Positions 1 to 8,971 of a DNA stretch of 64,000 nt are shown one piece after another (position 1 is the stretch's first letter; every line of letters starts with the position of its first letter). The stretch comes from Komagataeibacter medellinensis NBRC 3288 (GTDB lineage: Bacteria; Pseudomonadota; Alphaproteobacteria; Acetobacterales; Acetobacteraceae). The notes under the pieces were generated by a model. It was not told where the DNA came from. It was given only the letters and a program-made list of their open reading frames with translations, and did no database searches. The position numbers were made by a program, and so were the translations under genes. The stretch spans positions 1,305,001-1,369,000 of the forward strand of contig NC_016027.1 of assembly GCF_000182745.2 (NCBI RefSeq), read 5' to 3'.

Positions 1-810
1 CTTCTGTCCGGTTATGCGCGTTGTGCAGTAATCGAACAGGGCGCGGCTGTCGCGCACACGCGCGCAATTGAGCAGACCGGCAAAGCTGACATACCCCACA
101 TGCCCGGCCAGTCCCGTCACATAAGCCGCGCACCGCCTGAGCACAGGGGCGGGCACCTTGCGCGCCATGATGGCGGCATAGGCGGCTTCCTCCCGACTGG
201 TGCAGGCATTGCTGCCTGCGGCTTCATGACGGGTGGCGCAATACTGCACGACGGCACCGTGCAGGTAGCCGCCCTCGGTCGTGCTGTGGGCCCACACCGC
301 ATCCGCCATGCGGCGATAGTGATACACACCCGCACGCCGGTTGGGGGCAATCGCGCTGAAGGACACCGGACGTGAGCCGCAATACAGGCTCATGTCATAA
401 ATGTCTGGGCTTTCAGGCAGGCTTTCAAAATCCAGGTAAAGCGGGTTGAGCGGCAGGGGGCACAGGGTTGCCCCCGATGGCAGGCGCGGGTTCTGGCCAT
501 ACTCCACCTGATAGACCAGATGGCTGCCACGTGCCGGCACCAGCGTCACTTCCAACTGTTCGCCATTGGTCAACTCGATCCCGCTTTCCGACAGGCGCAG
601 TTCTCCCGTCTCACCCGGCACGGCACGGCCTTCGGGGCGCAGCACGAAATACTGCGGGGCATCATGCGCCAGTTCGCTGCCTTCAAAATGTTCATTATCG
701 GCATGGGCGAGAGCAGTGGAGAGCAGGCATGCCAGCACGGCCCCGAGTACACCCATGCCCCCCCGACATGCAGGCCACCATCCCCGTTGTGCAGATTCCA
801 TTTCAGGCAT
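1..810 (-). CDS. Exported hypothetical protein, Cys-rich (3' end beyond window)
   Basis: An open frame of 270 codons runs leftward from an ATG at 810 off the window edge with no stop. A GAGGAG Shine-Dalgarno lies 10 bases upstream. Residues about 19-37 form a hydrophobic segment ending in AHA, which looks like a signal peptide, so the product is probably periplasmic or outer-membrane facing. The mature part holds seven cysteines spaced through residues 115-265 (for example in TLCPL, LYCGS, QYCAT, LNCAR), suggesting disulfides. I do not recognise the family. Coding is supported by continuous openness, the RBS and clear third-position GC. A second ATG at 801 is a possible start. Confidence 0.75.
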   Translation of the reverse strand, partial: MPEMESAQRGWWPACRGGMGVLGAVLACLLSTALAHADNEHFEGSELAHDAPQYFVLRPEGRAVPGETGELRLSESGIELTNGEQLEVTLVPARGSHLVYQVEYGQNPRLPSGATLCPLPLNPLYLDFESLPESPDIYDMSLYCGSRPVSFSAIAPNRRAGVYHYRRMADAVWAHSTTEGGYLHGAVVQYCATRHEAAGSNACTSREEAAYAAIMARKVPAPVLRRCAAYVTGLAGHVGYVSFAGLLNCARVRDSRALFDYCTTRITGQK

Positions 811-1238
811 GTCCTGGGGGCTCCTCAATAGACCAATAATTAGGCATAAATTGCTGATGTTTTGAAAATAATGACTGTTTATTAGTCATAACGTATTTAT
901 TAAGGCATCCATACTTGTCAGTCATTAGCGCGTCTGACAATGTTCGCTGTAGAACAACCATTTGATGCCACATGATATTTCTTTCCATAACATCCCATAC
1001 CACCGGCTGGCAGCCAGACGGCACAGCCACCCTTGCAGATACACAGACGGAAACTGCATATTTTTTGCACAAGCCTGCCGCCCCGAACCGGACCGTCGTC
1101 TGAAACACGGGGTATATCCATATTACGACAGCACGCGAGCGTCATCAGCCTCATCATGACAGACAGACCGGACCCGCCACCCGTTGCCCGACACAGTTTT
1201 GCCTTTCCTCCCGTGCCGATCATGGCGGAGATCACAGC
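811..1238. other. Intergenic region between divergent genes
   Basis: This 428-base spacer lies between the leftward exported protein and the rightward permease and must hold both promoters. It is AT-richer near 835-960. Open frames in it overlap each other and lack a good ribosome site, so I call no gene. No clear operator palindrome was found. Confidence 0.5.
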
Positions 1239-2690
1239 ATGAGCAGACCAGACCCCGCGCAGGAAGACAGCACGCCCATCGTGCCGGAGGAAGATGACGG
1301 CTATCAGAAGGGCCTTGGCGCGCGCCAGATCCAGATGATCGCCGTAGGCGGCGCGATCGGGACCGGGCTATTCCTGGGTGCCGGGTCGCGGCTGCAGGCG
1401 GCAGGCCCTTCGCTGGCGCTGGTCTATCTGGTCTGCGGTCTGTTCTCGTTCCTGATCATGCGTGCGCTGGGCGAACTGGTGATGTACCGTCCGACCTGCG
1501 GCAGCTTTGTCTCCTACACACGCGAGTTTTTGGGGGAAAAGGCGGCCTTTGTCGCAGGCTGGCTGTCGTTCCTGAACTGGGCCATGACCGGCATTGTCGA
1601 TATTACGGCGGTTGCGCTCTACATGCATTTCTGGGGTACATTCGCCGCCGTGCCACAATGGGTCTTTGCCCTGATGGCGCTGGGCATTGTTGCAACTCTG
1701 AACATGGTGGGCGTGAAGTGGTTCGGGGAGATCGAGTTCTGGTTCTCTCTAATCAAGATCGTGGCGCTGTGCCTGTTCCTGGTCATTGGAAGCGTCATTC
1801 TGGGTGTGCGGATGCCGGTGGGCGGCCACCAGACAGGTCTGCACCTGATTGCCGACAATGGTGGCCTGTTCCCGCACGGGCTGGTGGCCAGCCTGCTGCT
1901 GGTGCAGGGCGTGGTATTCGCCTATTCCGGCATTGAACTGATCGGCACGGCGGCGGGGGAATGCGCTGATGTGCGCACGGTCCTGCCGCGCAGCATCAAC
2001 AGTGTCATCTGGCGCATCGGGCTGTTCTATGTGTTCTCGGTCGTGCTGCTGGTCAACCTGCTGCCCTGGACGGCCTACCACGCGGGCACCAGTCCGTTCG
2101 TAACCTTTTTCGAGGCGCTGGGCATACCCGGTGTCGATACGATCATGAACATCGTGGTGCTGACCGCCGCGCTGTCCAGCCTCAATTCCGGGCTGTATTC
2201 CACCGGGCGCGTGCTGCGCGCCATGGCACTGGGAGGGGCGGCACCCGGCATGCTCGCGCGCATGAACACGCATTCCGTACCCGCCAACGGCATCCTGCTT
2301 ACGGTTGCGGTCTATCTGGTGGGGGTGGTGCTGAACTATATCGTGCCATCGCAGGTGTTCGAGATCATGCTGAACATGGCCGCCCTTGGCATCATCAGCA
2401 CATGGGCCTTCATCCTGCTCAGCCAGATCCGGCTGCGCCAGGCGGTCCGCAGCGGGCGGATCGCACCGACCGGTTTTGAAATGCCGGGCGCCCCCTTCAC
2501 CTCATGGTTGACACTGGCCTTCCTGGGCGGCGTGTTGGTGCTGATGGCATGCGATTACCCCAACGGCACCTGCACGCTGGCCAGCATTCCGGTGGTGGGG
2601 CTGCTGCTGGTGGCGGGCTGGAAATACCTTGCCCCCACCCATAACGCGCACGCCGCCCGGACGGACGACACATCTCCACCCACGGCATGA
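1239..2690 (+). CDS. ansP: L-asparagine permease, AAT/APC family
   Basis: This 483-residue integral membrane protein is an amino acid:proton symporter of the AAT group in the APC superfamily. The cytoplasmic start is followed by the family signature around residues 36-48 (AVGGAIGTGLFLGAG) and by conserved blocks GSFVSYTREFLGEKAAFVAGW and NWAMTGIVDITAVALYMH, which as I recall match the enterobacterial asparagine permease AnsP more closely than other AAT members. About twelve hydrophobic segments are visible, the usual number. The ATG has GGAG nine bases upstream. An asparaginase-family gene 1.5 kb downstream on the other strand supports asparagine as substrate. Substrate assignment is by homology and context; another neutral amino acid is possible. 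Confidence 0.85.
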   Translation: MSRPDPAQEDSTPIVPEEDDGYQKGLGARQIQMIAVGGAIGTGLFLGAGSRLQAAGPSLALVYLVCGLFSFLIMRALGELVMYRPTCGSFVSYTREFLGEKAAFVAGWLSFLNWAMTGIVDITAVALYMHFWGTFAAVPQWVFALMALGIVATLNMVGVKWFGEIEFWFSLIKIVALCLFLVIGSVILGVRMPVGGHQTGLHLIADNGGLFPHGLVASLLLVQGVVFAYSGIELIGTAAGECADVRTVLPRSINSVIWRIGLFYVFSVVLLVNLLPWTAYHAGTSPFVTFFEALGIPGVDTIMNIVVLTAALSSLNSGLYSTGRVLRAMALGGAAPGMLARMNTHSVPANGILLTVAVYLVGVVLNYIVPSQVFEIMLNMAALGIISTWAFILLSQIRLRQAVRSGRIAPTGFEMPGAPFTSWLTLAFLGGVLVLMACDYPNGTCTLASIPVVGLLLVAGWKYLAPTHNAHAARTDDTSPPTA

Positions 2691-2896
2691 AACCCGGCGG
2701 AGGAACTGCCATTCCCCCGCCGGTCCAGCCAGTTTTGTCAAAGCAAGGAGTACTGCAAGAAATGTCCTGATACCGTGCCTGCTGCCACAGTGCATGGCCC
2801 CACGACACCCCGCCCTTACGTTCCCCCGCCATCAACAAGACCCGGTACGCACTGCCATGCGTGAAGGGATGTTCAAAGCAGGAAATGGCCGTAACC

Positions 2897-4024
2897 ATGT
2901 CTCCCACAATACCGGTCAGCGCAGTGCAGTGCGCGGGCAGCCGACGCCTGTGCAATGCAACCACATTGCAGGCACGGCCTGATCACCCCTATCATGCACC
3001 ATCATACATTACGATTTCGGAATCAATATTATTCGTTGCGCTATCGGTTTTTACGCTGTTGGGCCCCACCCGCCCGGCATGGGCGGAAAACACGGGCAAT
3101 GGCGTTGCTGCCGGTTCCCAGGGTCAGCGGGAGGCCTATACCCAGTGGTATACCGGTTCGCTCGTCTCGCCTTCCGGCGCACTGACAAAGGCAGGCGTCT
3201 TTGCATGGGAACCGTATGTCGCCTACAGCCAGCCAGTGGGCTATCTGGACAGTACAGGTGGCGGCATGCCGGTCCATGACCGGGCGCACGCGGTCTCGAA
3301 CTTCACGCTTTACAAATATTCCATCACCAACTCCATCAGCCTGCAGATGACACCGGACATAAGTTACGGCTGGCGCAGGGGCCATGGTGGTACGACCAGT
3401 GGCCTGAAAATGGGTGACCTGCCAGTGGATGTCATGTGGCGCTACCTTGATGCGGACCCGAAGCGGTTCATTCCGGCGCTAAGCGTATTTGTGGGGGTGG
3501 CCTTTCCCTCAGGCGACTATACCCGTCTGGGGCGCGATGAAGATGGCGTGGGTACGGGCACCTATACCTTCCGCCTCGCGTTTACGGAACAGTCCACCTA
3601 TACCCTGCCCGGCCACCATGAACTGCGACTGCGCATGTGGGGTACGTTCCGCCGTGCGCTGACACAGGCGCACATTGCCGATACCTCCAGCTATGGCACC
3701 ACCGCTGGCTTCCGTGGGCTGGCGCATCCGGGCATGTATGGGGAGAGCGGCTTTTCGCTGGAATATGGTGTGAACCAGAAATGGGTCATCGCAATGGACC
3801 TGGCACGCGACTGGGCCAATGGCGCGGTCGTGCGCGGGCATGACGCGCAGGGGCGTTACCAGAACCTGCTGGGGCAGGCTTCGGGTGACTGGCTGATAGC
3901 CCCGGCCATTGAATATAACTGGTCGCCCCGCTTTGGCGTGATTGCCGGGGTGACGGCCATCTTTGCCGGGCATAATACCGGGCAGGTCATCTCACCACAG
4001 GTGGCGTTCAACAGTATTTTCTAA
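2897..4024 (+). CDS. Outer-membrane beta-barrel-like exported protein
   Basis: The product is about 375 residues. A hydrophobic stretch (SILFVALSVFTLLG) ending in PAWA-EN looks like a signal peptide, but it sits about 50 residues after the first ATG, so the true start is uncertain; GTG at 2861 and ATG at 2885 are also in frame. The mature part has alternating aromatic and polar strands, many Gly/Tyr/Trp residues and a terminal Phe, all typical of outer-membrane barrels. It resembles proteins annotated as transporters in the putative phenol-degradation MetA family (PF13557). It lies between asparagine permease and asparaginase genes, so a role in solute entry is conceivable but unproven. Confidence 0.65.
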   Translation: MSPTIPVSAVQCAGSRRLCNATTLQARPDHPYHAPSYITISESILFVALSVFTLLGPTRPAWAENTGNGVAAGSQGQREAYTQWYTGSLVSPSGALTKAGVFAWEPYVAYSQPVGYLDSTGGGMPVHDRAHAVSNFTLYKYSITNSISLQMTPDISYGWRRGHGGTTSGLKMGDLPVDVMWRYLDADPKRFIPALSVFVGVAFPSGDYTRLGRDEDGVGTGTYTFRLAFTEQSTYTLPGHHELRLRMWGTFRRALTQAHIADTSSYGTTAGFRGLAHPGMYGESGFSLEYGVNQKWVIAMDLARDWANGAVVRGHDAQGRYQNLLGQASGDWLIAPAIEYNWSPRFGVIAGVTAIFAGHNTGQVISPQVAFNSIF

Positions 4025-4065
4025 AAATCGCACACACTGCAAGACTATTTAAGAACAAAAGTTTC

Positions 4066-4130
4066 TGGGTGCCGTCTTGTTTCAATAAAGGTGACGCTCT
4101 TTAAAGCTTTTTGAAAAAAAGCGTCACCAG
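4066..4130. repeat. Palindromic intergenic element between convergent genes
   Basis: Arms GGTGACGCT (4090-4098) and AGCGTCACC (4120-4128) are perfect complements around an AT-rich 21-base loop. GTTTCTGG near 4067 also pairs with CCAGAAAC just after the right arm, so two alternative folds exist. It lies between convergent genes and could terminate both. Its layout recalls short palindromic repeats scattered between genes of acetic acid bacteria; that comparison is from memory, and no second copy was seen in this window. Confidence 0.5.
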
Positions 4131-4171
4131 AAACGCCTTCATGCCTTACGGCATATCCCTGCGGGGGCAGG

Positions 4172-5173
4172 TCAGGGCATGTCAAACAGCGCCTGCATGC
4201 CGTCCCGGTCCATCCCGGTCATGAGCGCCAGCGCCAGCAGGATGCGCGCCTGCCGTGGCCGCATGTGCCCAGCCGCAAGAATGCCGCGCTGGCACAATTC
4301 CTGCCGCTGCACCACACCACCGCAATAGCCGCTGGTGGCCTGCACGACCACCACGCCACGGGTCACGGCTTCATCCAGCGCCACGTTTTCCGCAGGCGTG
4401 CACATGCCCGGCAGCATCCCCGCCGAGATCAGGCCCCGCGCCCCTGCCGCCACAAAGGCACGTATGCCCACACCATCAGCCCCTGCATGGCTGTAGCAGA
4501 TATCCACGCGCGGCACCGTGCCCCCCACACCGTAGGCTTCGGGCCAGCCAATGTGCCGACGATAGGCAGGCATGCGGCCAAAAATGACACGGTTTGCCTC
4601 CACCATACCAATTGGCCCGAAATCGGGCGAGCGGAAGGTCTCCAACTGGTAGGTCGACGCCTTGGTGACTTCCTGTGCCGCATGGATCTCATTATTGGCC
4701 ACAACCAGAACGCCACGGCCTGCGGCCTGCGGGGCGGACGCCACCAGCAGGGCCGCGAACAGATTGGCCGGGCCATCGGCACTGATGGCGCTGGCCGGGC
4801 GCTGGGCGCCCACCACCACCACGGGGCAGGACACATCCAGCACCAGATCAAGAAAACAGGCCGCCTCCTCCAGCGAGGACGTGCCGTGCGTCACCACAAC
4901 CCCGTCCACATTGGGCTGCTCAAGAAGGGTGCGGTTGATGACACCGGCCAGTTCAAACCAGCGCGGCAGGGTCATCTCCACGCTATCACAGCTTGAAAAC
5001 GCAATCCCGCGCACGGCAAAGCGGGCACGCACACCCTCGGGCAGCGCCTCCAGCAGGTCATCGCCGTCAATATTTGTGCCGATTTCCGCATAGTCGACCG
5101 TATCACGCGGGTCGGCAGCCTGCCGGGCAATGGTACCGCCGGTGGAGATAATGGCTATGACAGGTCGCGGCAT
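4172..5173 (-). CDS. L-asparaginase family amidohydrolase (variant active site)
   Basis: This 333-residue protein belongs to the asparaginase/glutaminase family (PF00710), which hydrolyses L-asparagine to aspartate and ammonia. The N-terminal nucleophile motif is present (ISTGGTIA, Thr11), as are a SADGP block and the catalytic lysine in VTKAST (Lys171). The second Thr-Asp motif, normally HGTDT, reads HGTSS at residues 96-100, so the usual catalytic aspartate is replaced by serine. No signal peptide is visible, so it is probably cytoplasmic. I chose the ATG at 5173 because the motif then begins at residue 10; an upstream TTG at 5212 is also in frame. The neighbouring permease suggests asparagine use, but the altered motif leaves activity and substrate open. 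Confidence 0.8.
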   Translation of the reverse strand: MPRPVIAIISTGGTIARQAADPRDTVDYAEIGTNIDGDDLLEALPEGVRARFAVRGIAFSSCDSVEMTLPRWFELAGVINRTLLEQPNVDGVVVTHGTSSLEEAACFLDLVLDVSCPVVVVGAQRPASAISADGPANLFAALLVASAPQAAGRGVLVVANNEIHAAQEVTKASTYQLETFRSPDFGPIGMVEANRVIFGRMPAYRRHIGWPEAYGVGGTVPRVDICYSHAGADGVGIRAFVAAGARGLISAGMLPGMCTPAENVALDEAVTRGVVVVQATSGYCGGVVQRQELCQRGILAAGHMRPRQARILLALALMTGMDRDGMQALFDMP

Positions 5174-5242
5174 GGTCGGGTTCCCACTGGTCGGATCAGG
5201 ACGTGCGATCAATCACGCGCAGACTGATCGTGTCAAACAACG

Positions 5243-6508
5243 CTACTGGTAAAGCCCGGGCTTGGGCAGCCAGCCGGTCAGCAGGTGGCGGCCTATTTCG
5301 GCATTCTTCCACTCAACGGGGTCATGCAGCGAAACGGTACGGGCATCGCGCCAGTAACGGTCCAGCGCATAGGCGGCATCGGTCCCCCGCGCGCCGGCGG
5401 CAGACGGTGCATCACTGGCCGCCCGCAGTCCAGCGCGCGTGGCCAGAGAACGCGCGGCACTGGCCGCCATGGCCACGGCACCACGCGATACCTGGCCGCC
5501 TTCATAGCGTTCCAGCATCCGGCCTGCCTCCATCACAGCGCAATAGGCGCCAAACAGGTCGGCCCCGATCTCACCCAGCAGGCGGCGCACATAGGGGTCC
5601 TGCTCGGCATTTTCCACCCCTGCGGCACCCCATGGCCGGGCATTCCGGGGCACGAACGCACAGACAGTCCGCAACGCGCCAATGCCGATACCCGCCAGAA
5701 TCGCGCTGAAACCGGCCTGGAAGCGCAGGGCGACGTGCTGCGGCAGGTCCGCATCGGATGCCAGTGCGTTCCAGCTATCGTGCACACACACCTGCTCCAG
5801 TGTTACGGTACCGGAATCGGTGGCGCGCTGGCCCATGCGGTTCCAGTCATGATGAAAGACCATCCCCTGCGTCCCACGCGGCACAAGGTCCATACGCACC
5901 CCCGCACGGACCGATCCCGCCTGTTGCGCCGCCACCGGGTTGAATGACGAGACCGCCACCAGATCGGCACCCGATGCGCCGGTGGCATAGATCTTGCGCC
6001 CGCACAGGACATGCATGCCATCAGGGCCGGGGCGGGCCAGCGTCTGTAGGAAACTGTCGGCCGTGCGCCCATTTTCAGCGACCGCCATGCCAAGGATGAT
6101 ATGCTCGCCCAGAATACGGGCCGCAAGCTGCGCCTTCAGCGCAGGCGGCGCATAAGCGAATATCTCACGCAGGAGGTCATCATGCACCTTGTATATCTGA
6201 GCCACGGCCGGGTCCGCCACGGCAAGGCGCAGCATGACTTCAAGGGAAAGATCCTGTGTCACGCCCATCCCACCCCATTCCACCGGCACCGCCAGGGCCA
6301 GAATGCCTGTCGGTTTGAGGGCCGCAATCGCCTGATGAGGGTAGCCACCGCTCCGGTCACGCTGCGCCGCGGTGGGGGCAATGCGGGTATCAAGCACATG
6401 CTGCACACGCAGCAGCACCGCCCCCGTCGCGCCACTTATGCGATAGGGCGGCAGCAGGTCATGCAGCAGGGGCGGCAGGCAATGTACGTCAGGGGACGGG
6501 GTTGTCAT
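5243..6508 (-). CDS. Acyl-CoA dehydrogenase-fold flavin monooxygenase, SfnB/DszC type
   Basis: This 421-residue protein has the three-part acyl-CoA dehydrogenase fold: an N-terminal helical part, a middle beta domain with VPVEWGGMG and GRKIYATGASGADL, and a C-terminal helical part. The ending (YWRDARTVSLHDPVEWKNAEIG) is characteristic of the reduced-flavin-dependent monooxygenase branch containing SfnB and DszC, used in sulfur scavenging from sulfones and thiophenes, rather than true acyl-CoA dehydrogenases. The usual catalytic glutamate of the latter is not evident. No partner flavin reductase or sulfur-transport gene is adjacent, so the substrate is unknown. The ATG at 6508 has only a weak ribosome site. 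Confidence 0.75.
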   Translation of the reverse strand: MTTPSPDVHCLPPLLHDLLPPYRISGATGAVLLRVQHVLDTRIAPTAAQRDRSGGYPHQAIAALKPTGILALAVPVEWGGMGVTQDLSLEVMLRLAVADPAVAQIYKVHDDLLREIFAYAPPALKAQLAARILGEHIILGMAVAENGRTADSFLQTLARPGPDGMHVLCGRKIYATGASGADLVAVSSFNPVAAQQAGSVRAGVRMDLVPRGTQGMVFHHDWNRMGQRATDSGTVTLEQVCVHDSWNALASDADLPQHVALRFQAGFSAILAGIGIGALRTVCAFVPRNARPWGAAGVENAEQDPYVRRLLGEIGADLFGAYCAVMEAGRMLERYEGGQVSRGAVAMAASAARSLATRAGLRAASDAPSAAGARGTDAAYALDRYWRDARTVSLHDPVEWKNAEIGRHLLTGWLPKPGLYQ

Positions 6509-6561
6509 GCCGCACGATAGAAAAGATGAGGCAGACCAGCAACCATCCTACCCAGCCAGCC

Positions 6562-6603
6562 CAGAACACTCCCACCGAAAACCGGTTCGGTGGGAGTGTT
6601 CTG
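6562..6603. terminator. Perfect 18-bp inverted repeat, probable terminator
   Basis: The arms 6562-6579 and 6586-6603 are exact reverse complements (18 of 18) around the loop AACCGG. It lies 62 bases past the stop of the MFS gene and upstream of the leftward flavoenzyme gene. There is no U-run on either side, so it may act as an RNA-stabilising hairpin or insulator rather than a classic terminator. Confidence 0.65.
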
Positions 6604-6664
6604 CTGTACTGTTTTTACGAACATCTTCACCGGTCTGAATGTACGCATTCAGACAGGTTCCGCT

Positions 6665-7891
6665 CTAGCCGCCTGCCTGCCTGCGGGCGGCGGCACGGAT
6701 GTCGCTCAGGGTAAGCAGCCAGATCATGAACCCGCCCATAGCCAGGCAGGCACCAACCCACCCGACCGAAGACCAGCCCAGCCCGGCACTAATGGCAAGA
6801 CCACCCAGCGCGGGGCCGATGGCATTGGCCATGTTGAACGCACTCTGGTTCATGGCTGCGGCCAGGGCCTGTGCATCCACCGCCACGCTGAGCAGGCGCG
6901 ACTGGATTACAGTGCCAAGCCCGCCGCCGCACCCGATCATGAACACGATGGGCATCATGCCCCACACGGAATGCACCGAACCCGGAAAACCCGCCAGCGC
7001 CGCCGCATTGACCAGAAGCGTACCGCCAATGGTCGGCATCATCTTCCTGTCAGCCGCCCAGGCACAGGCCATGGTACCCACGGTCATACCCACACCAAAT
7101 ACCGCCAGCATGACCGGAGTCATATAGGCAGGCGCCTGCGTCACCACCTCCAGAATGGAGGCAAGGTAGGTATAGACACAGAAAATACCACCAAAGCCCA
7201 CCACGCCAATGCCCAGCGTAAGCCAGACCTGCCGGTTGCGCAGGGCACGCACTTCTGTCATGGCGCTGGCCTGCGGGCGCGGCGGGTCCATGGGCACGAA
7301 ACGGACAATCAGCATCATCGTGCACAGCGCCAGACCCGCAATCAGCACGAAGGCCCAGCGCCAGCCCACCATCATACCCAGGCCATTGGCCATTGGCACG
7401 CCACCAATCGTGGCGATAGTCAAACCCAGCACCACACGCGCCACCGCCTGCGTGCGCCGGTTGATCGGCACAAGCGAGGACGCAACAATGCCCGCCGTGC
7501 CGAAATAGGCCCCATGGGGCAGTCCACTGATGAAGCGGCACAGTAGCAGCAGCCCATAATTCGGCGCCAGTGCGGTCAGTCCGTTACCCACCACATACAT
7601 GATCATCATGCCGATCAGCAGGTATTTGCGGCTCAGCTTGGCTCCGATCATGGCGATCAGGGGCGCGCCCACGCACACGCCCGCCGCATAGGCCTCGATT
7701 GCATGCCCCGCCTGCGGAACGGTGACGTGCATGTCCGCCGAGATCATGGGGACCAGACTCATCGCAGCAAATTCGGCCGTGCCAATGGCAAAACCGCCCA
7801 ATGCAAGGATGAAGAAGATCAGGCCAGGACGGACGGCGTCATGAACGGATACATCCGTCCCCACGCCAGCGTTGGTTGGTGTCTGTGTCAT
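6665..7891 (-). CDS. MFS transporter, DHA1/AraJ-like exporter
   Basis: The 408-residue product has twelve predicted membrane helices and the DHA1 drug/sugar exporter signatures: GTAEFAAMSLVP in helix 1, the helix 2-3 loop motif GAKLSRKYLL and a helix 5 region GVPMANGLG. It most resembles AraJ/YdhP-type exporters of the inner membrane, and shares layout with the second MFS gene at 48.1 kb (both contain AIYTYL/CVYTYL and NHSAFN/NQSAFN blocks), so the two are paralogues. I start at the ATG at 7891 (MTQTP), which puts the first helix about 25 residues in; a GTG at 7963 would add an unlikely Cys-rich leader. Substrate unknown. Confidence 0.8.
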   Translation of the reverse strand: MTQTPTNAGVGTDVSVHDAVRPGLIFFILALGGFAIGTAEFAAMSLVPMISADMHVTVPQAGHAIEAYAAGVCVGAPLIAMIGAKLSRKYLLIGMMIMYVVGNGLTALAPNYGLLLLCRFISGLPHGAYFGTAGIVASSLVPINRRTQAVARVVLGLTIATIGGVPMANGLGMMVGWRWAFVLIAGLALCTMMLIVRFVPMDPPRPQASAMTEVRALRNRQVWLTLGIGVVGFGGIFCVYTYLASILEVVTQAPAYMTPVMLAVFGVGMTVGTMACAWAADRKMMPTIGGTLLVNAAALAGFPGSVHSVWGMMPIVFMIGCGGGLGTVIQSRLLSVAVDAQALAAAMNQSAFNMANAIGPALGGLAISAGLGWSSVGWVGACLAMGGFMIWLLTLSDIRAAARRQAGG

Positions 7892-8379
7892 GCATGGACC
7901 CAGGAAAAGATAGGGACACGCGCATGTGCGCGCTGATGTTTCCGGGCCGATACACCCATGCACGACCGCCTACAACCCTGCATGACGCGCGAAGTCCATA
8001 TCTTCAGGCTATGCCTTGCTGCCACTGGCTGGCAAGGCCGGTTTCCGGCGGACTGACCGTGAAGTAAAAATCATGGAACAGGCCAAGACCCCTGCTCCCC
8101 ATGGAGAATGGCACACCCTGCCCCGCCCGGCCTTCATGCTGAATTCCAGAAAAGCAAAAAAACAGTGCAGTTGCGTAAGCGGGCATGACAGCACCGGCCA
8201 TGCGTGGTCATTCACAACCGCAATGCAGGTCAGATACTGGCCTTGTGCCAGATGGCAGGCATAAAAAAGGACGCCGAAGCGCCCGTCATGCAGATAGCCC
8301 TACTGTACTGCCTGCCAGCCATTCCCACATTATTGTGGGAATTCCGGCTGCAGGGGTATCAGGACAGAACCCCCAGCAA
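7892..8379. other. Intergenic region with a stem-loop at 8321-8342
   Basis: This stretch of nearly 490 bases has no supported gene; its short open frames overlap and lack ribosome sites. A hairpin with arms ATTCCCACA and TGTGGGAAT, loop TTAT, extended by CAGCC/GGCTG, sits 38 bases beyond the stop of the small leftward gene and probably ends or stabilises its transcript. Confidence 0.45.
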
Positions 8380-8511
8380 TCAGGCAGCGCGATCAGACAC
8401 GATGGTCGCAACCATCAGGGCAGCAATCATGGGCAGGAAAGCAACCATGGTCAGGGAAGACATGGCGTTGACGGAGTGAGCAATCATGGTGCTGATGTTT
8501 GTAATGAACAT
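8380..8511 (-). CDS. Small membrane protein, 43 residues
   Basis: An ATG at 8511 preceded by AGAGGA at a seven-base spacing opens a 43-codon frame ending in TGA at 8380. The peptide starts MFITNIST, has a central stretch rich in Met, Ala, Leu, Val and Ile (about residues 20-37) able to span a membrane, and ends SDRAA. A stem-loop follows 38 bases after the stop, and the upstream 400 bases are AT-rich with an operator-like inverted repeat. No family is recognised. The Shine-Dalgarno, the isolated position with its own upstream region and the downstream hairpin argue for a real gene, but its brevity keeps this tentative. Confidence 0.5.
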   Translation of the reverse strand: MFITNISTMIAHSVNAMSSLTMVAFLPMIAALMVATIVSDRAA

Positions 8512-8917
8512 TTGTTTTTCCTCTGGTGTTGAGTTGGTGAGACGGAAAGAACACCAGAACTAAAATACAGGCAATGGAAAACATGCCATATTTACTGAAA
8601 AAAACGGACTCATTACATATTTTATATGATATTGTTGACCAACAAATACTCACGACCATCTAAGAATCATTGCTCTATCCCAGACAGGATGGAGAATGAC
8701 GCCACAAAAAGCAGCAAAACCGATTTTTTCTGAAAAAAAGGGGGAATGATCTGGTTAAAAAATATGCAAACGCATAAATTTAAACCATTCATGATCACAT
8801 TTTAGTGATGTCAATTTCTGTTTCTTAGCCCGCTTCAGCAGGATGACTGTCACATTTCCTGCGACACCGAAAAAACAGATGTATTTTCAATAACCTGCAT
8901 GGAGGCTCCCGTCCAGC
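8512..8917. other. AT-rich intergenic region, possible promoter of the small gene
   Basis: About 400 bases without a supported gene. An inverted repeat TTGTTG-AC-CAACAA lies at 8632-8645, about 120 bases upstream of the small leftward gene, and could be a regulator site. Runs of A/T near 8755-8815 look like promoter or UP-element DNA. Confidence 0.4.
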
Positions 8918-8961
8918 ACAAAAAACAGGCCTTTCGCCATAAATGTTATGGGAAAGGCCTG
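8918..8961 (-). terminator. Rho-independent terminator of the decarboxylase gene
   Basis: On the minus strand AGGCCTTTCCCATAA pairs with TTATGGCGAAAGGCCT (one bulged base) and is followed by a run of six T residues. It begins 11 bases after the TAG stop of the leftward decarboxylase gene. Confidence 0.85.
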
Positions 8962-8971
8962 GTGCTGCCCC

